The notes: generated by a model not told the origin, from the letters alone. A stretch of 17,364 bases of DNA from an uncultured Bacilli bacterium (GCA_905236935.1 CAJOQL010000085.1:1-17364), one strand, 5' to 3'; shown: positions 8,230-16,879, counted from the first letter of the stretch. Numbers and translations: made by a program.

Positions 8230-8968
8230 GACATCCTCCTATAAGATCTTTAGCAATTAATTCAAATACTTTATAATCTTTAAAATTTTTATATTTTAAA
8301 GTAATAATATCTCCATCCAAAGTAACTGCATCTATTTTAGAATAATGGAAATCAGAACTTATTTCATAATCGATATTAATTCCTAAAATACTTTTTATAT
8401 CATAATTAGAAAAATATGCTCTTGATGGATCAATACTACAATTTAGAATTAATTTATAATTATCAAATTCATTATCCTGCATAATATTTAAAATATTTTT
8501 AAAATTTTTAAGAGTTACCGCATCATTATTAATCATAAATAAAATATTATCAGCTTTATCTAATGCAAAAACATTTATTTCATCTAATACATGTGATGTA
8601 TCTAATAAGATAAAATCATAACAATATATACTCTTTTCAATTAAATTATCAATATATTTAGCCTCTATTTTAGTAGCTTGTCTTGGATCTTTAGGTGCTG
8701 ATAATACACTTATATAATCATTATATTTACTTACATAATCATCTAAAGATTCAAAACGATTATTATTAAAATCATCACAAAAGTTATAAATAGTTTTAGT
8801 AATATCTGTATTTAATGCACAACTAATAGCCCCATTAGATAAATCTAAATCAATTATTAATACTTTTTTCTGTAAATTAGAAAGCATTCCTGCTAAATTC
8901 ATTACAAAAGTACTTTTGCCAATACCACCTTTAGCCCCATAAACACATATTGTTTTCCCCTTAGCCAT
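8222..8968 (-). CDS. tadZ: ParA/MinD-family ATPase, TadZ/CpaE-like
   Basis: 248 residues. The N-terminus MAKGKTICVYGAKGGIGKST carries the deviant Walker A (KGGIGKST, 13-20) of the ParA/MinD family. VLIIDLDLSNGAI (35-47) is the switch region and FILLDTSHVLDE (about 119-130) the Walker B region. In Tad loci such proteins (TadZ/CpaE) help place the pilus machine in the cell. This copy lacks the N-terminal receiver-like domain of longer CpaE proteins and starts directly with the ATPase. The usual D-x-P-x-x at Walker B reads DTSH, a mild departure. The gene overlaps its neighbours by 8 bp on both sides, so translation is coupled. The function call depends on its position between tadE-like and tadA genes; alone the sequence would only say ParA/MinD-like. 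Confidence 0.88.
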   Translation of the reverse strand: MAKGKTICVYGAKGGIGKSTFVMNLAGMLSNLQKKVLIIDLDLSNGAISCALNTDITKTIYNFCDDFNNNRFESLDDYVSKYNDYISVLSAPKDPRQATKIEAKYIDNLIEKSIYCYDFILLDTSHVLDEINVFALDKADNILFMINNDAVTLKNFKNILNIMQDNEFDNYKLILNCSIDPSRAYFSNYDIKSILGINIDYEISSDFHYSKIDAVTLDGDIITLKYKNFKDYKVFELIAKDLIGGCHE

Positions 8969-9356
8969 AATACCTCTCTTTTACTTCTTCTATCTTTATT
9001 TCATTATCCACTTTATAAGCTTTTAAATTAACCTCAGTTCGGTATGATTTAATACCAAAAACAAGCCCAAAAAATGCTGGAAAAGTATGAACATTATAAA
9101 CGTATAAAATATCATTTTGATATGTAACATTTAACTGCTTTGTTTCTAAATTCTTTTCTTCATATAGTTTTTTAACCCATTCTGCCTTATCATTATAACT
9201 ATTAGATAATACATCCTTAATAATATTTTCAGTTGTTTTTCTATAGTTTTTTTCAGTTGCACTTTTAATAACACTATCATAGATAAAAGCTGCTATTATT
9301 AAAAATATTGGAATTAAAATAAAGAATATCCATGTACCTTTCGTTTTCCTACTCAT
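8961..9356 (-). CDS. Small single-pass membrane protein in the tad operon, function unknown
   Basis: 131 residues, no family recognised with confidence. A short basic N-terminus (MSRKTKG) is followed by one membrane helix (about 9-28), then an extracytoplasmic domain of about 100 residues: a helical first half (KNYRKTTENIIKDVLSNSY) and a beta-rich second half ending in LKAYKVDNEIKIEEVKERYYG. There is no Gly-x4-Glu prepilin site, so it is probably an anchored accessory protein rather than a cleaved pilin. It overlaps both tadE-like and tadZ-like genes by 8 bp, which ties it to the pilus machine. In position and topology it recalls TadF/TadG-type pseudopilins or RcpC/TadD-like accessories, but I see no motif that decides this. 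Confidence 0.75.
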   Translation of the reverse strand: MSRKTKGTWIFFILIPIFLIIAAFIYDSVIKSATEKNYRKTTENIIKDVLSNSYNDKAEWVKKLYEEKNLETKQLNVTYQNDILYVYNVHTFPAFFGLVFGIKSYRTEVNLKAYKVDNEIKIEEVKERYYG

Positions 9357-9693
9357 TAACTATCACTCTTTCACATTTAATATCATAATCTTTACCTAAT
9401 ATATTACTTATACCAGGAGTCATAAATTTATAATTCATGTTTAGTGTTATATAAGTATATTTATTATCCTTTTTAACATCATATTTTACACTTTTTAAAT
9501 CTTTATTTAAATAACTATTTATTTCACTTTCCCTATTATTTTTATATAAATATACTATCTCATCCATTCTTCCTTCTAAAGTAGTTTTATTATTAAAAAT
9601 AACTAAAATATCAATCATAATTAAAACAATATAAATAAGTACTGGTAATACAATAATAAATTCAACTAAAGCTTGACCCTTTTTACTTTTCAT
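9349..9693 (-). CDS. TadE-like pseudopilin
   Basis: 114 residues. The N-terminus MKSKKGQALVEFIIVLPVLI is the TadE-family signature: basic leader, Gly-Gln-Ala-Leu-Val-Glu-Phe, and a membrane helix to about residue 31. The rest is a small extracytoplasmic domain with a beta-rich centre (YDVKKDNKYTYITLNMNYKF). TadE proteins are minor pseudopilins of Flp/Tad systems and are thought to be processed by a prepilin peptidase at this Gly. AAGGTG lies ahead of the ATG. It is the first gene of the six-gene operon, about 27 nt from the predicted transcription start, and its end overlaps the next gene by 8 bp. No short Flp major pilin precedes it, so this protein, or one encoded elsewhere, must supply the fibre subunit. 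Confidence 0.85.
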   Translation of the reverse strand: MKSKKGQALVEFIIVLPVLIYIVLIMIDILVIFNNKTTLEGRMDEIVYLYKNNRESEINSYLNKDLKSVKYDVKKDNKYTYITLNMNYKFMTPGISNILGKDYDIKCERVIVNE

Positions 9694-9726
9694 ATCATCA
9701 CCTTATACTTACCTTATTCTTAAATA

Positions 9727-9755
9727 ATTATAAAGCATATAGGTTATTTTTTCAA
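9727..9755 (-). promoter_or_regulatory. Promoter of the tad operon
   Basis: Minus strand: TTGAAA at 9750-9755, 17-bp spacer, perfect TATAAT at 9727-9732, a near-consensus housekeeping promoter. Transcription would start near 9720 and give a leader of about 27 nt with the AAGGTG ribosome binding site of the tadE-like gene. No operator-like palindrome is obvious around it. Confidence 0.8.
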
Positions 9756-9758
9756 TAG

Positions 9759-9779
9759 AAAAAGGCCTTATTAAAAGCC
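9759..9779 (-). terminator. Terminator just upstream of the tad promoter
   Basis: Minus strand: GGCTTT, loop TAAT, AAGGCC (6 bp, one G-U), then TTTTT. It ends 4 bp before the -35 box of the tad promoter and would shield the operon from read-through. No intact gene ends here: the nearest upstream gene has its own terminator at 10028-10057. It therefore looks like the remaining terminator of a lost gene. Confidence 0.55.
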
Positions 9780-9807
9780 CTACTTACTATAAATTTTAAT
9801 TATATTT

Positions 9808-9867
9808 TTAATCTTTTAAGCATCCAATCGAAACAATCATTATTCCATCTTTGTTAATATAAGCCAT
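9808..9867 (-). pseudogene. Possible relic of a gene 3' end
   Basis: A short minus-strand frame (MAYINKDGIMIVSIGCLKD, then TAA) sits about 30 bp before the orphan terminator. Without a start codon the frame extends upstream through the direct repeat as far as a TAG and includes YPKCHKY. It has no ribosome binding site. It could be the surviving tail of a gene removed by an insertion, or chance. Apart from this, 9808-10027 holds the direct repeat and a five-codon frame (MNLDK) behind a good AGGAG near 9990. Confidence 0.2.
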
Positions 9868-9871
9868 ATAT

Positions 9872-9911
9872 TTGTGACATTTGGGGTATTTTATTGTGAC
9901 ATTTTGGGATA
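9872..9911 (+). repeat. Two imperfect direct repeats, 22-bp period
   Basis: TTGTGACATTTGGGGTA at 9872-9888 and TTGTGACATTTTGGGATA at 9894-9911 are near copies 22 bp apart. Tandem terminal repeats of this kind occur at the ends of IS21-family elements, so this may be an IS end left behind after a deletion. No transposase fragment can be recognised beside it. The alternative is a paired protein-binding site upstream of the tad promoter, about 120 bp away. Confidence 0.45.
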
Positions 9912-10027
9912 AAAACTATTCTACACTTAAAACCTAGCTCTATATTAGTAATATTAGATTTCCATTTACCATTATTTATCTAAATTCATCAAAAATACTC
10001 CTATAAGATAATTTTTCTTTTATATAT

Positions 10028-10055
10028 CAAAAAATCACTAATTTTTCATCAGTGA

Positions 10056-10057
<2 letters not shown>
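10028..10057 (-). terminator. Terminator after the tgt-associated small gene
   Basis: Minus strand: a 10-bp stem (AATCACTGAT / ATTAGTGATT, one G-U) with a GAAAA loop, followed by TTTTTTG. The stem starts inside the TAA stop of the 100-codon gene, closing the tgt transcript. Confidence 0.85.
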
Positions 10058-11478
<1,421 letters not shown>

Positions 11479-11516
11479 TTATAATAAACAACATATCCTT
11501 TGACGAATTTAAGTAT

Positions 11517-11546
11517 ATCATAACAATTATAATTATTCTAGTAAAA
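11517..11546 (-). promoter_or_regulatory. Probable promoter of tgt
   Basis: Minus strand: extended -10 TGTTATGAT (11517-11525) with a poor -35 TTTTAC 18 bp upstream (11541-11546). It would give a leader of about 50 nt. It lies immediately after the rseP terminator. A second AT-rich -10-like sequence closer to the gene cannot be ruled out. Confidence 0.4.
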
Positions 11547-11572
11547 GAAAAAGCCTACTAATGAGTAAGCCT
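11546..11572 (-). terminator. Terminator of the uppS-cdsA-rseP operon
   Basis: Minus strand: 9-bp stem (AGGCTTACT / AGTAGGCTT with two G-U pairs), loop CATT, then TTTTTC. The hairpin contains the last codons and the TAG stop of rseP. Confidence 0.75.
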
Positions 11573-12610
11573 AATTATATCTTGAATTGTTATATAAACC
11601 ATTAATAACATTAGAAGAATAAATCCTATAGTATGGAAATAGTTTTCAACTTTAGGATTAACTTTACTTCCTTTAATTGCTTCAATTAATACAAATAATA
11701 TTCTTCCGCCATCTAATGCTGAGAATGGTAAAACATTTATTACTGCTAAGTTTAAACTTAAATAAGCAGTTAAATACATAATACTTTGAAAACCAACCTT
11801 AGCACTTTCTCCAACTAAACTATACATACCAACTGGTCCTGATAAAGAAGAAACTCCTAACTTACCAGTAAATAATGAACCAATAATTAAGAACATAGAT
11901 GATACAATAGACCCTAACTTTGTAAAGGCATATTTTAAACTAGGTAAAAAACCTCTATAAATTTTATTTCCAGCACCAATTCCATATATTTTAACTTCTT
12001 TACCATCTTCTTGTTTTTCTATTTTAGGAGATATATTATATGTTTTTGTAGAACCATCTTGTTTTTTTACAACAAATTCATATGTATCGCTTTCATGTTT
12101 AAGATTCATAACTAAAGTCATTTTATCCCAAGTATTTACTTTATATCCATTAATCTTAATTACTCTATCTCCAACTTCAATACCTGCTTCACTAATTGGA
12201 TAACCTTCCGGAGCATAACCTACAATAGATTTCTGTTCTGGTGTACCATATATTAAACCTTGTAAAAATAAAATTATAAAAGCTGTAATGGTATTCATAG
12301 TTACCCCAGCAATTAAAATTAAAAATCTTTCCCATTTAGTGCGATTACACATAAACTCATTCTTTTTTAAGCCTTTAGCATCTTCATCAACTTCACCAGC
12401 CATAGCACAAAATCCACCAATTGGAAATAATCTTAATGAATACTCAGTAGGATCATTATGTTTCTTTCTTTTAAAAGAAAATATTTTAGGTCCCATACCA
12501 AGAGCAAACTCACTTACATATACTCCAACCTTTTTTGCTGCTATAAAATGTCCAAATTCATGAACAAATATAAGCAAACTTAACATTAAAATTAATATTA
12601 CTATTGTCAT
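11558..12610 (-). CDS. rseP: Site-2 intramembrane zinc metalloprotease RseP/RasP
   Basis: 350 residues. A membrane-embedded protease that cuts transmembrane segments of anti-sigma factors, signal peptide remnants and similar substrates. The zinc motif HEFGH is at 17-21 in the first membrane helix. A PDZ domain spans about 125-205 (SEAGIEVGDRVIKINGYKVNTW). The third zinc ligand is Asp300 in NVLPFSALDGGRILF (292-306). The helix after the PDZ domain and the C-terminal helices complete the family topology, and the length is close to that of RseP-type family members. AAAGGA precedes the ATG. Last gene of the uppS-cdsA-rseP operon, 19 bp after cdsA. In many Bacilli dxr lies between cdsA and rseP and proS follows rseP; here dxr is absent and proS lies upstream as its own unit. 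Confidence 0.96.
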   Translation of the reverse strand: MTIVILILMLSLLIFVHEFGHFIAAKKVGVYVSEFALGMGPKIFSFKRKKHNDPTEYSLRLFPIGGFCAMAGEVDEDAKGLKKNEFMCNRTKWERFLILIAGVTMNTITAFIILFLQGLIYGTPEQKSIVGYAPEGYPISEAGIEVGDRVIKINGYKVNTWDKMTLVMNLKHESDTYEFVVKKQDGSTKTYNISPKIEKQEDGKEVKIYGIGAGNKIYRGFLPSLKYAFTKLGSIVSSMFLIIGSLFTGKLGVSSLSGPVGMYSLVGESAKVGFQSIMYLTAYLSLNLAVINVLPFSALDGGRILFVLIEAIKGSKVNPKVENYFHTIGFILLMLLMVYITIQDIIRLTH

Positions 12611-12629
12611 TTCTTTTTATCCTTTCTTT

Positions 12630-13415
12630 TTATAATAGTTTAATAAAAATCATAAATGCTATTGCCACAAATATTAAACTATCTAATCTATCTAAAATAC
12701 CACCATGCCCAGGAATTAATTTACTAAAATCTTTAATTTCATAATGCCTTTTAATAGCACTAAAAAATAAATCTCCTACCTCAGCTACGATAGTTAATAA
12801 AAGAGTAATTAATATAACCATATACAAGTTATAATTTCCCCCAATAATAGTTATATAATATACTGTCATTATAAATGTTCCCATAACTAAACCAATAAGA
12901 CTACCTTCAATAGTTTTTTTAGGACTTATTTTACTAAATCTATGTTCTCCAATAAGCGTCCCACCAAAATAAGCAAAAACATCGGTAAAGATTGGAATTA
13001 ATAAAACATATAAGAAATACTTTAAATCTAAATCTCTAATTAGAATAAAATAATTTAAACCAATTCCAATTAAAAATAAAAATCCATAAAGATTAAATGC
13101 TTCACTCGTATTATATTTATCTTTAGTTTGAAAAATAATTGCCGGAAGTAATATCAAAAGTAAAGAAATACTTATAACTTTATAACTCAATCCATTTAAA
13201 ATATTATTACTATCAAAATTACTATAAATAATATTAAGCATCCCAATAAAACTTAAAAGTCTTACTAATAAAGGATAATTATAAAGACTCATTACTTCCC
13301 TAAAAGCAAAAATACTTATTATACCTATTCCTAAAGCAAATGGAATTTTACCAAGAATAATAAGAGGAATAACCATTATAATCATTATAGCTGCACTTAT
13401 AATTCTTTTTTTCAT
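12630..13415 (-). CDS. cdsA: Phosphatidate cytidylyltransferase (CDP-diglyceride synthase)
   Basis: 261 residues, an integral membrane enzyme making CDP-diacylglycerol from phosphatidic acid and CTP, the branch point of phospholipid synthesis. Around eight hydrophobic segments are seen. The conserved half is IPIFTDVFAYFGGTLIGEHRFSKISP (140-165), KKTIEGSLIG (166-175) and the CDS signature from SAIKRHYEIKDF (219-230) through LIPGHGGILDRLDS (233-246), with all signature residues kept (Ser219, Lys222, Arg223, Lys228, Asp229, His237, Asp242, Asp245). GGAGG lies before the ATG, inside the end of uppS, and the start overlaps the uppS stop by one base (TAATG), indicating coupled translation. Confidence 0.96.
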   Translation of the reverse strand: MKKRIISAAIMIIMVIPLIILGKIPFALGIGIISIFAFREVMSLYNYPLLVRLLSFIGMLNIIYSNFDSNNILNGLSYKVISISLLLILLPAIIFQTKDKYNTSEAFNLYGFLFLIGIGLNYFILIRDLDLKYFLYVLLIPIFTDVFAYFGGTLIGEHRFSKISPKKTIEGSLIGLVMGTFIMTVYYITIIGGNYNLYMVILITLLLTIVAEVGDLFFSAIKRHYEIKDFSKLIPGHGGILDRLDSLIFVAIAFMIFIKLL

Positions 13416-14098
13416 TAATTACCTCCAAATCTTCTATGGCGCTTACTGTATTCATCTAAGGCTTTATCAAATTCTTTTTCATCAAAATCCGGAAAATATG
13501 TTTCTGGAAAGTAAAATTCCGCATAACTTGCTTGCCATAACATAAAGTTTGAAAGTCTCATTTCTCCACTAGTTCTAATCACAAAATCTAAATCTGGTAA
13601 ATCTTGATACATATTTTTACTTATTGCTTCTTCATCAATAGTCTCACCACTATTAATAATTTTATTTACAGCATCAATAATCTCACTTCTGCCCCCATAA
13701 TTTAAGCATATGTTAAGAACTCCACCAGTATTATTTTTAGTCATTTCTTGAACATCACAAATTACTTTATATATCTTATCTGATAGTGGCTCTTTCCGCC
13801 CAGAAAATAAAATTTTTATATTTTTTTCATCTAATTCTTTAACACGTTCAGTAAAAAACTTAACAATCAAGCCCATTAAATATTTTACTTCTTCTTCACT
13901 TCGATTAAAATTTTCAGTAGAAAAAGCATATAAACTTAAATATTTAACACCTGTACTAAAAATATATGAAGCTAAATTAATAATTCTATTAGCACCTGCT
14001 AAATGGCCTTCAATAGTTTTTTTCCCTTTTTCTTTAGCCCATCTCCGATTACCATCCATAATAATTCCAACATGAGTTGGTACATTTTCTATGTTCAT
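13415..14098 (-). CDS. uppS: Isoprenyl transferase (undecaprenyl diphosphate synthase)
   Basis: 227 residues, a cis-prenyltransferase that extends farnesyl diphosphate with isopentenyl diphosphate to make the C55 lipid carrier used for peptidoglycan. The catalytic loop HVGIIMDGNRRWA (9-21) holds Asp15. Other motifs: GHLAGANRI (31-39), YLSLYAFSTENFNR (53-66), LNICLNYGGRSEI (128-140), DLDFVIRTSGEMRLSNFMLWQ (169-189), YAEFYF (192-197) and the ending RRFGGN. One small departure: the normally conserved Gln in RTSGEQR is Met180. It is a little short for the family, with a reduced N-terminus. First gene of the operon. Its product feeds the lipid II cycle that murB and the FtsW-like protein also serve. 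Confidence 0.96.
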   Translation of the reverse strand: MNIENVPTHVGIIMDGNRRWAKEKGKKTIEGHLAGANRIINLASYIFSTGVKYLSLYAFSTENFNRSEEEVKYLMGLIVKFFTERVKELDEKNIKILFSGRKEPLSDKIYKVICDVQEMTKNNTGGVLNICLNYGGRSEIIDAVNKIINSGETIDEEAISKNMYQDLPDLDFVIRTSGEMRLSNFMLWQASYAEFYFPETYFPDFDEKEFDKALDEYSKRHRRFGGN

Positions 14099-14120
14099 AC
14101 TTCAAAAACACCCTATTACA

Positions 14121-14149
14121 ATTATATAATTATTTTTATTTAAATACAA
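14121..14149 (-). promoter_or_regulatory. Promoter of uppS-cdsA-rseP
   Basis: Minus strand: TTGTAT (14144-14149), 17-bp spacer, perfect TATAAT (14121-14126). Transcription would begin near 14114, at the AGGGTG ribosome binding site (14109-14114), leaving a leader of only about 16 nt. Confidence 0.7.
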
Positions 14150-14151
14150 AT

Positions 14152-14192
14152 AAAAAACTGATAATTTCCTCATGTTTTGTAAATTATCAGTT
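14152..14192 (-). terminator. Terminator of proS
   Basis: A perfect 12-bp stem (AACTGATAATTT / AAATTATCAGTT) with a 13-nt loop, followed by TTTTTTA on the minus strand, 6 bp beyond the proS stop. It separates proS from the uppS operon. Confidence 0.88.
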
Positions 14193-14198
14193 TTACCA

Positions 14199-15893
14199 TT
14201 AAATATTTTTATTAATATAATCTGTAATATAATCTATAACTTCTTCTAGATTTAAATTAATAGATTCACTATTATTACGAGCTTTAAATTCAACAATACC
14301 ATCTTTAAGCTTTTTACCAACTGTTATTCTAATTGGAATACCAATTAATTCTAAATCATTAAATTTAACACCTGGTCTTTCTTCTCTATCATCAAGTAAT
14401 GTATCAATACCTAGCTTATTTAATTCATCATATAACTTATTAGCATAGTCCATACATTCTTCATCATTTGTATTAAGTGCTGCTATTGCTACTTTATATG
14501 GAGCAATTGAAAGTGGGAAAATAATACCTTTTTCATCATTATTTTGTTCAATTACAGAAGCAAGTATTCTACCAGGCCCAATACCATAGCACCCCATTAC
14601 AACTGGCTTTTCAGCATTGTTTTCATCTAAATATGTTAAGCCTAATTTTTCTGAATACTTAGTACCTAATTTAAAAGTATTACCTATTTCAATACCCTTT
14701 TTAAAGTAAAGTTTTCCCCCACATACAGGACAAATATCATCTTCTTTAACATTAACAATATCCCCACATAAATCATAAGTAAAATCTTTTAAATTAGCAT
14801 TAATATAATGATAACCTAATACATTCGCACCTACTACAAAATTAGACATATATTTAAGTTCTTCATCAATTATTATTTTAGCGCCATTTAGTTTAATTGG
14901 ACCAGTATATCCTGGAACAGCATTACTACTTGCGATTAATTCATCATTTGCAAAGCTTATTTCTTTAATGCCAAGAAGTTTACATACTTTATTTTCATTA
15001 AGTTCTCTATCTCCCCTAATAAAGAAAACAACAAGTTTTCCATCAGCATTCATAAGTAAGGCTTTAACACTTTTCTTAACATCAACATTCAAGTACTCAC
15101 AAACTTCTTCAATAGTTTTTTTATTTGGAGTTTCCACTATTTCAAAATTCTTTTCTTCTTCATGATTATCAATTATTTTTCTAGTTGCTACTTCTAAATT
15201 AGATGAATAATCACATTTATCACATAAGACAAGTAAATCTTCTCCTAAATCAGTAATAGCTTGAAATTCTTCAGATAAACTTCCTCCCATTGCGCCAGTA
15301 TCAGCTCTAACTATTACATAGTTTATATGACATCTATCAAATATTCTTTTGTAAGCATCAAACATTAACTTATATGACTTATCTAATCCTTCTTGCGTTT
15401 TATCAAAAGAATATGCATCTTTCATAAAGAACTCTCTAACACGTACTAAACCAAAACGAGGACGTGCTTCATCTCGAAATTTTGGAGCATCTTGATAAAT
15501 AGTAAATGGTAAATCTTTATATGATTTAACCATACTTTTAGCAGCAATCGTAAATAATTCTTCATGAGTTGGTCCTAAAACATATGGTTTATTATATCTA
15601 TCATTTAAATGAAACATTGATGAACCAAAAGCATCTACTCTACCACATGTTTCATAAATATCTTGTGGTATCATACTTGGCATTAATAATTCTTCTGCAC
15701 CAGCATTATCCATTTCTTCTTTAATGATTTTTTTAATATTATCTAAAGTTTTTAAACCAAGCGGTAAAAACATATAAATCCCACTAGATACTTTTTTAAT
15801 CATTCCAGAACGAACTAAAAGATTTCCACTTACACTATCTTCATCTTTAACATTTTCTCTTAAAGTATAAAAATAACTATTTTTTAATTTCAT
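14199..15893 (-). CDS. proS: Prolyl-tRNA synthetase, bacterial type with editing domain
   Basis: 564 residues, the standard length for the bacterial type. A cytoplasmic class II synthetase that charges tRNA-Pro. Motif 1 region around residues 40-70, GPTHEELFT (108-116), motif 2 FRDEARPRFGLVRVREFFMKDAYSF region (139-163), and motif 3 MGCYGIGPGRILASVIEQ (433-450), where the common GVSR-like stretch reads GPGR. The INS insertion domain that clears mischarged alanine spans about 224-407 and keeps the key Lys279 (VKALL) and GPIKLNGAKI. Two CxxC pairs frame it: Cys224/Cys227 and Cys388/Cys391. The C-terminal anticodon-binding domain begins near IAPYKVAIAAL (463). GAGGTG precedes the ATG. Monocistronic, with its own promoter and terminator. 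Confidence 0.98.
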   Translation of the reverse strand: MKLKNSYFYTLRENVKDEDSVSGNLLVRSGMIKKVSSGIYMFLPLGLKTLDNIKKIIKEEMDNAGAEELLMPSMIPQDIYETCGRVDAFGSSMFHLNDRYNKPYVLGPTHEELFTIAAKSMVKSYKDLPFTIYQDAPKFRDEARPRFGLVRVREFFMKDAYSFDKTQEGLDKSYKLMFDAYKRIFDRCHINYVIVRADTGAMGGSLSEEFQAITDLGEDLLVLCDKCDYSSNLEVATRKIIDNHEEEKNFEIVETPNKKTIEEVCEYLNVDVKKSVKALLMNADGKLVVFFIRGDRELNENKVCKLLGIKEISFANDELIASSNAVPGYTGPIKLNGAKIIIDEELKYMSNFVVGANVLGYHYINANLKDFTYDLCGDIVNVKEDDICPVCGGKLYFKKGIEIGNTFKLGTKYSEKLGLTYLDENNAEKPVVMGCYGIGPGRILASVIEQNNDEKGIIFPLSIAPYKVAIAALNTNDEECMDYANKLYDELNKLGIDTLLDDREERPGVKFNDLELIGIPIRITVGKKLKDGIVEFKARNNSESINLNLEEVIDYITDYINKNI

Positions 15894-15920
15894 TTTTTAA
15901 CACCTCTTTAAGTCTTATTT

Positions 15921-15949
15921 ATTATAACAATATCTTATTTTTAGTTCAA
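15921..15949 (-). promoter_or_regulatory. Promoter of proS
   Basis: Minus strand: TTGAAC (15944-15949), 17-bp spacer ending in TGT, perfect TATAAT (15921-15926), so also an extended -10. Transcription would start near 15914, about 21 nt before the ATG. There is no room for a T-box, so this synthetase gene is not T-box regulated. Confidence 0.8.
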
Positions 15950-15966
15950 GTAAGCAATTAAAATTA

Positions 15967-15991
15967 AATAAAAATCTGCTCATGGCAGATT
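15967..15991 (-). terminator. Terminator of murB
   Basis: Minus strand: 7-bp stem AATCTGC / GCAGATT, 5-nt loop, then TTTTTATTT. The stem begins within the murB TAA stop. Confidence 0.8.
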
Positions 15992-16856
15992 AATAAATTA
16001 TTTTTTGTTCTAATATTAAATCAATATTATATTCTTTTTTAACTTCTAGTTTTATTAATTCTATTAAATTAACAATATCTTCTCCAGTAGCATTTCCATT
16101 ATTTATTATAAAGTTAGCATGCTTATCTGATACTTCGGCCCCACCTATTTTTTTACCTTTTAGGTTTAAGTCTTCAATTAACTTACCTGCAAATAATCCT
16201 TCCGGATTTCTAAATACTGAACCAGCTGATGGATAATCTAAAGGTTGAGTGTTAATTCTTCTTTCTAATCTATCTTTTATTAAGGCAAGAGATTCTTCTT
16301 TATTACCTTTATTTAATTTTAAAGTTGCTTTTAATATTATTAAATCTCTTTTTTGTAAACTAGATGAACGATACTCAAAGAAAATATCATTTCTTTTAAG
16401 TATTTTAATATGATTATTTTCAAGAACCTCTATTTCTTCAATATAATTTGCTATCTCATCTTTATAAGCTCCAGCATTACCATAAATTGAACCACCAATC
16501 GTGCCCGGTATACCACTAGCCCATTCAAGGCCAGATAATCCTTTATCTATACTTTCTATAGCAAGTCTATTTAGCATATAAGATGCTCCTACTATAACTT
16601 TATCAGAAATAAATTCAATATCATTTAAATTTAATTTAATTACTACACCTTCATATTTACTAGGTAAAATTATATTAGAACCATTCCCTATAACAAAGTA
16701 TTTAATTTTTTCATTATTTAAATAAAGAATTAAATTAGTAAGTTTTACTACATTATCTACAATAATTAAATAATTACATATTGAATGAACCCTATACGTA
16801 TTATATTCATATAAGTCCTTATTTTCATATACTTTTCCAAATTCTTCTAAAGACAT
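15990..16856 (-). CDS. murB: UDP-N-acetylenolpyruvoylglucosamine reductase
   Basis: 288 residues from the ATG at 16856. A cytoplasmic FAD enzyme that reduces UDP-GlcNAc-enolpyruvate to UDP-MurNAc with NADPH, the second committed step of peptidoglycan synthesis. FAD-binding motifs: YFVIGNGSNIILP and GLEWASGIPGTIGGSIYGNAGAY. The C-terminal part has SAGSVFRNPEG with the proton-donating Ser, AGKLIEDLNLKGKKIGGAEVSDKHANFIIN, and a Glu near the end (LILEQK). This is the B. subtilis-like type without the extra loop. The frame also opens at a GTG at 16865, but the ATG is preferred because AGGTGAG then stands at a normal distance. Monocistronic. Confidence 0.96.
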   Translation of the reverse strand: MSLEEFGKVYENKDLYEYNTYRVHSICNYLIIVDNVVKLTNLILYLNNEKIKYFVIGNGSNIILPSKYEGVVIKLNLNDIEFISDKVIVGASYMLNRLAIESIDKGLSGLEWASGIPGTIGGSIYGNAGAYKDEIANYIEEIEVLENNHIKILKRNDIFFEYRSSSLQKRDLIILKATLKLNKGNKEESLALIKDRLERRINTQPLDYPSAGSVFRNPEGLFAGKLIEDLNLKGKKIGGAEVSDKHANFIINNGNATGEDIVNLIELIKLEVKKEYNIDLILEQKIIY

Positions 16857-16873
16857 ACATCTCACCTACTTTA

Positions 16874-16879
16874 AGTATA
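16874..16879 (-). promoter_or_regulatory. Probable promoter of murB
   Basis: Minus strand TATACT as -10, with only a weak -35 (TTCTAT) 17 bp upstream. Transcription would start near 16867, on the AGGTGAG ribosome binding site. Confidence 0.5.

Noticed and set aside
9694..10055. Short Flp pilin gene upstream of the tadE-like gene
   Set aside because: The minus strand here has only frames of 35 codons or fewer, and none has the Gly-x4-Glu-Tyr pilin motif.
12288..12563. Plus-strand frame inside rseP, and similar ones inside the FtsW-like gene, the 100-codon gene and proS
   Set aside because: Each lies opposite a well-identified gene, has no ribosome binding site and resembles no protein family.
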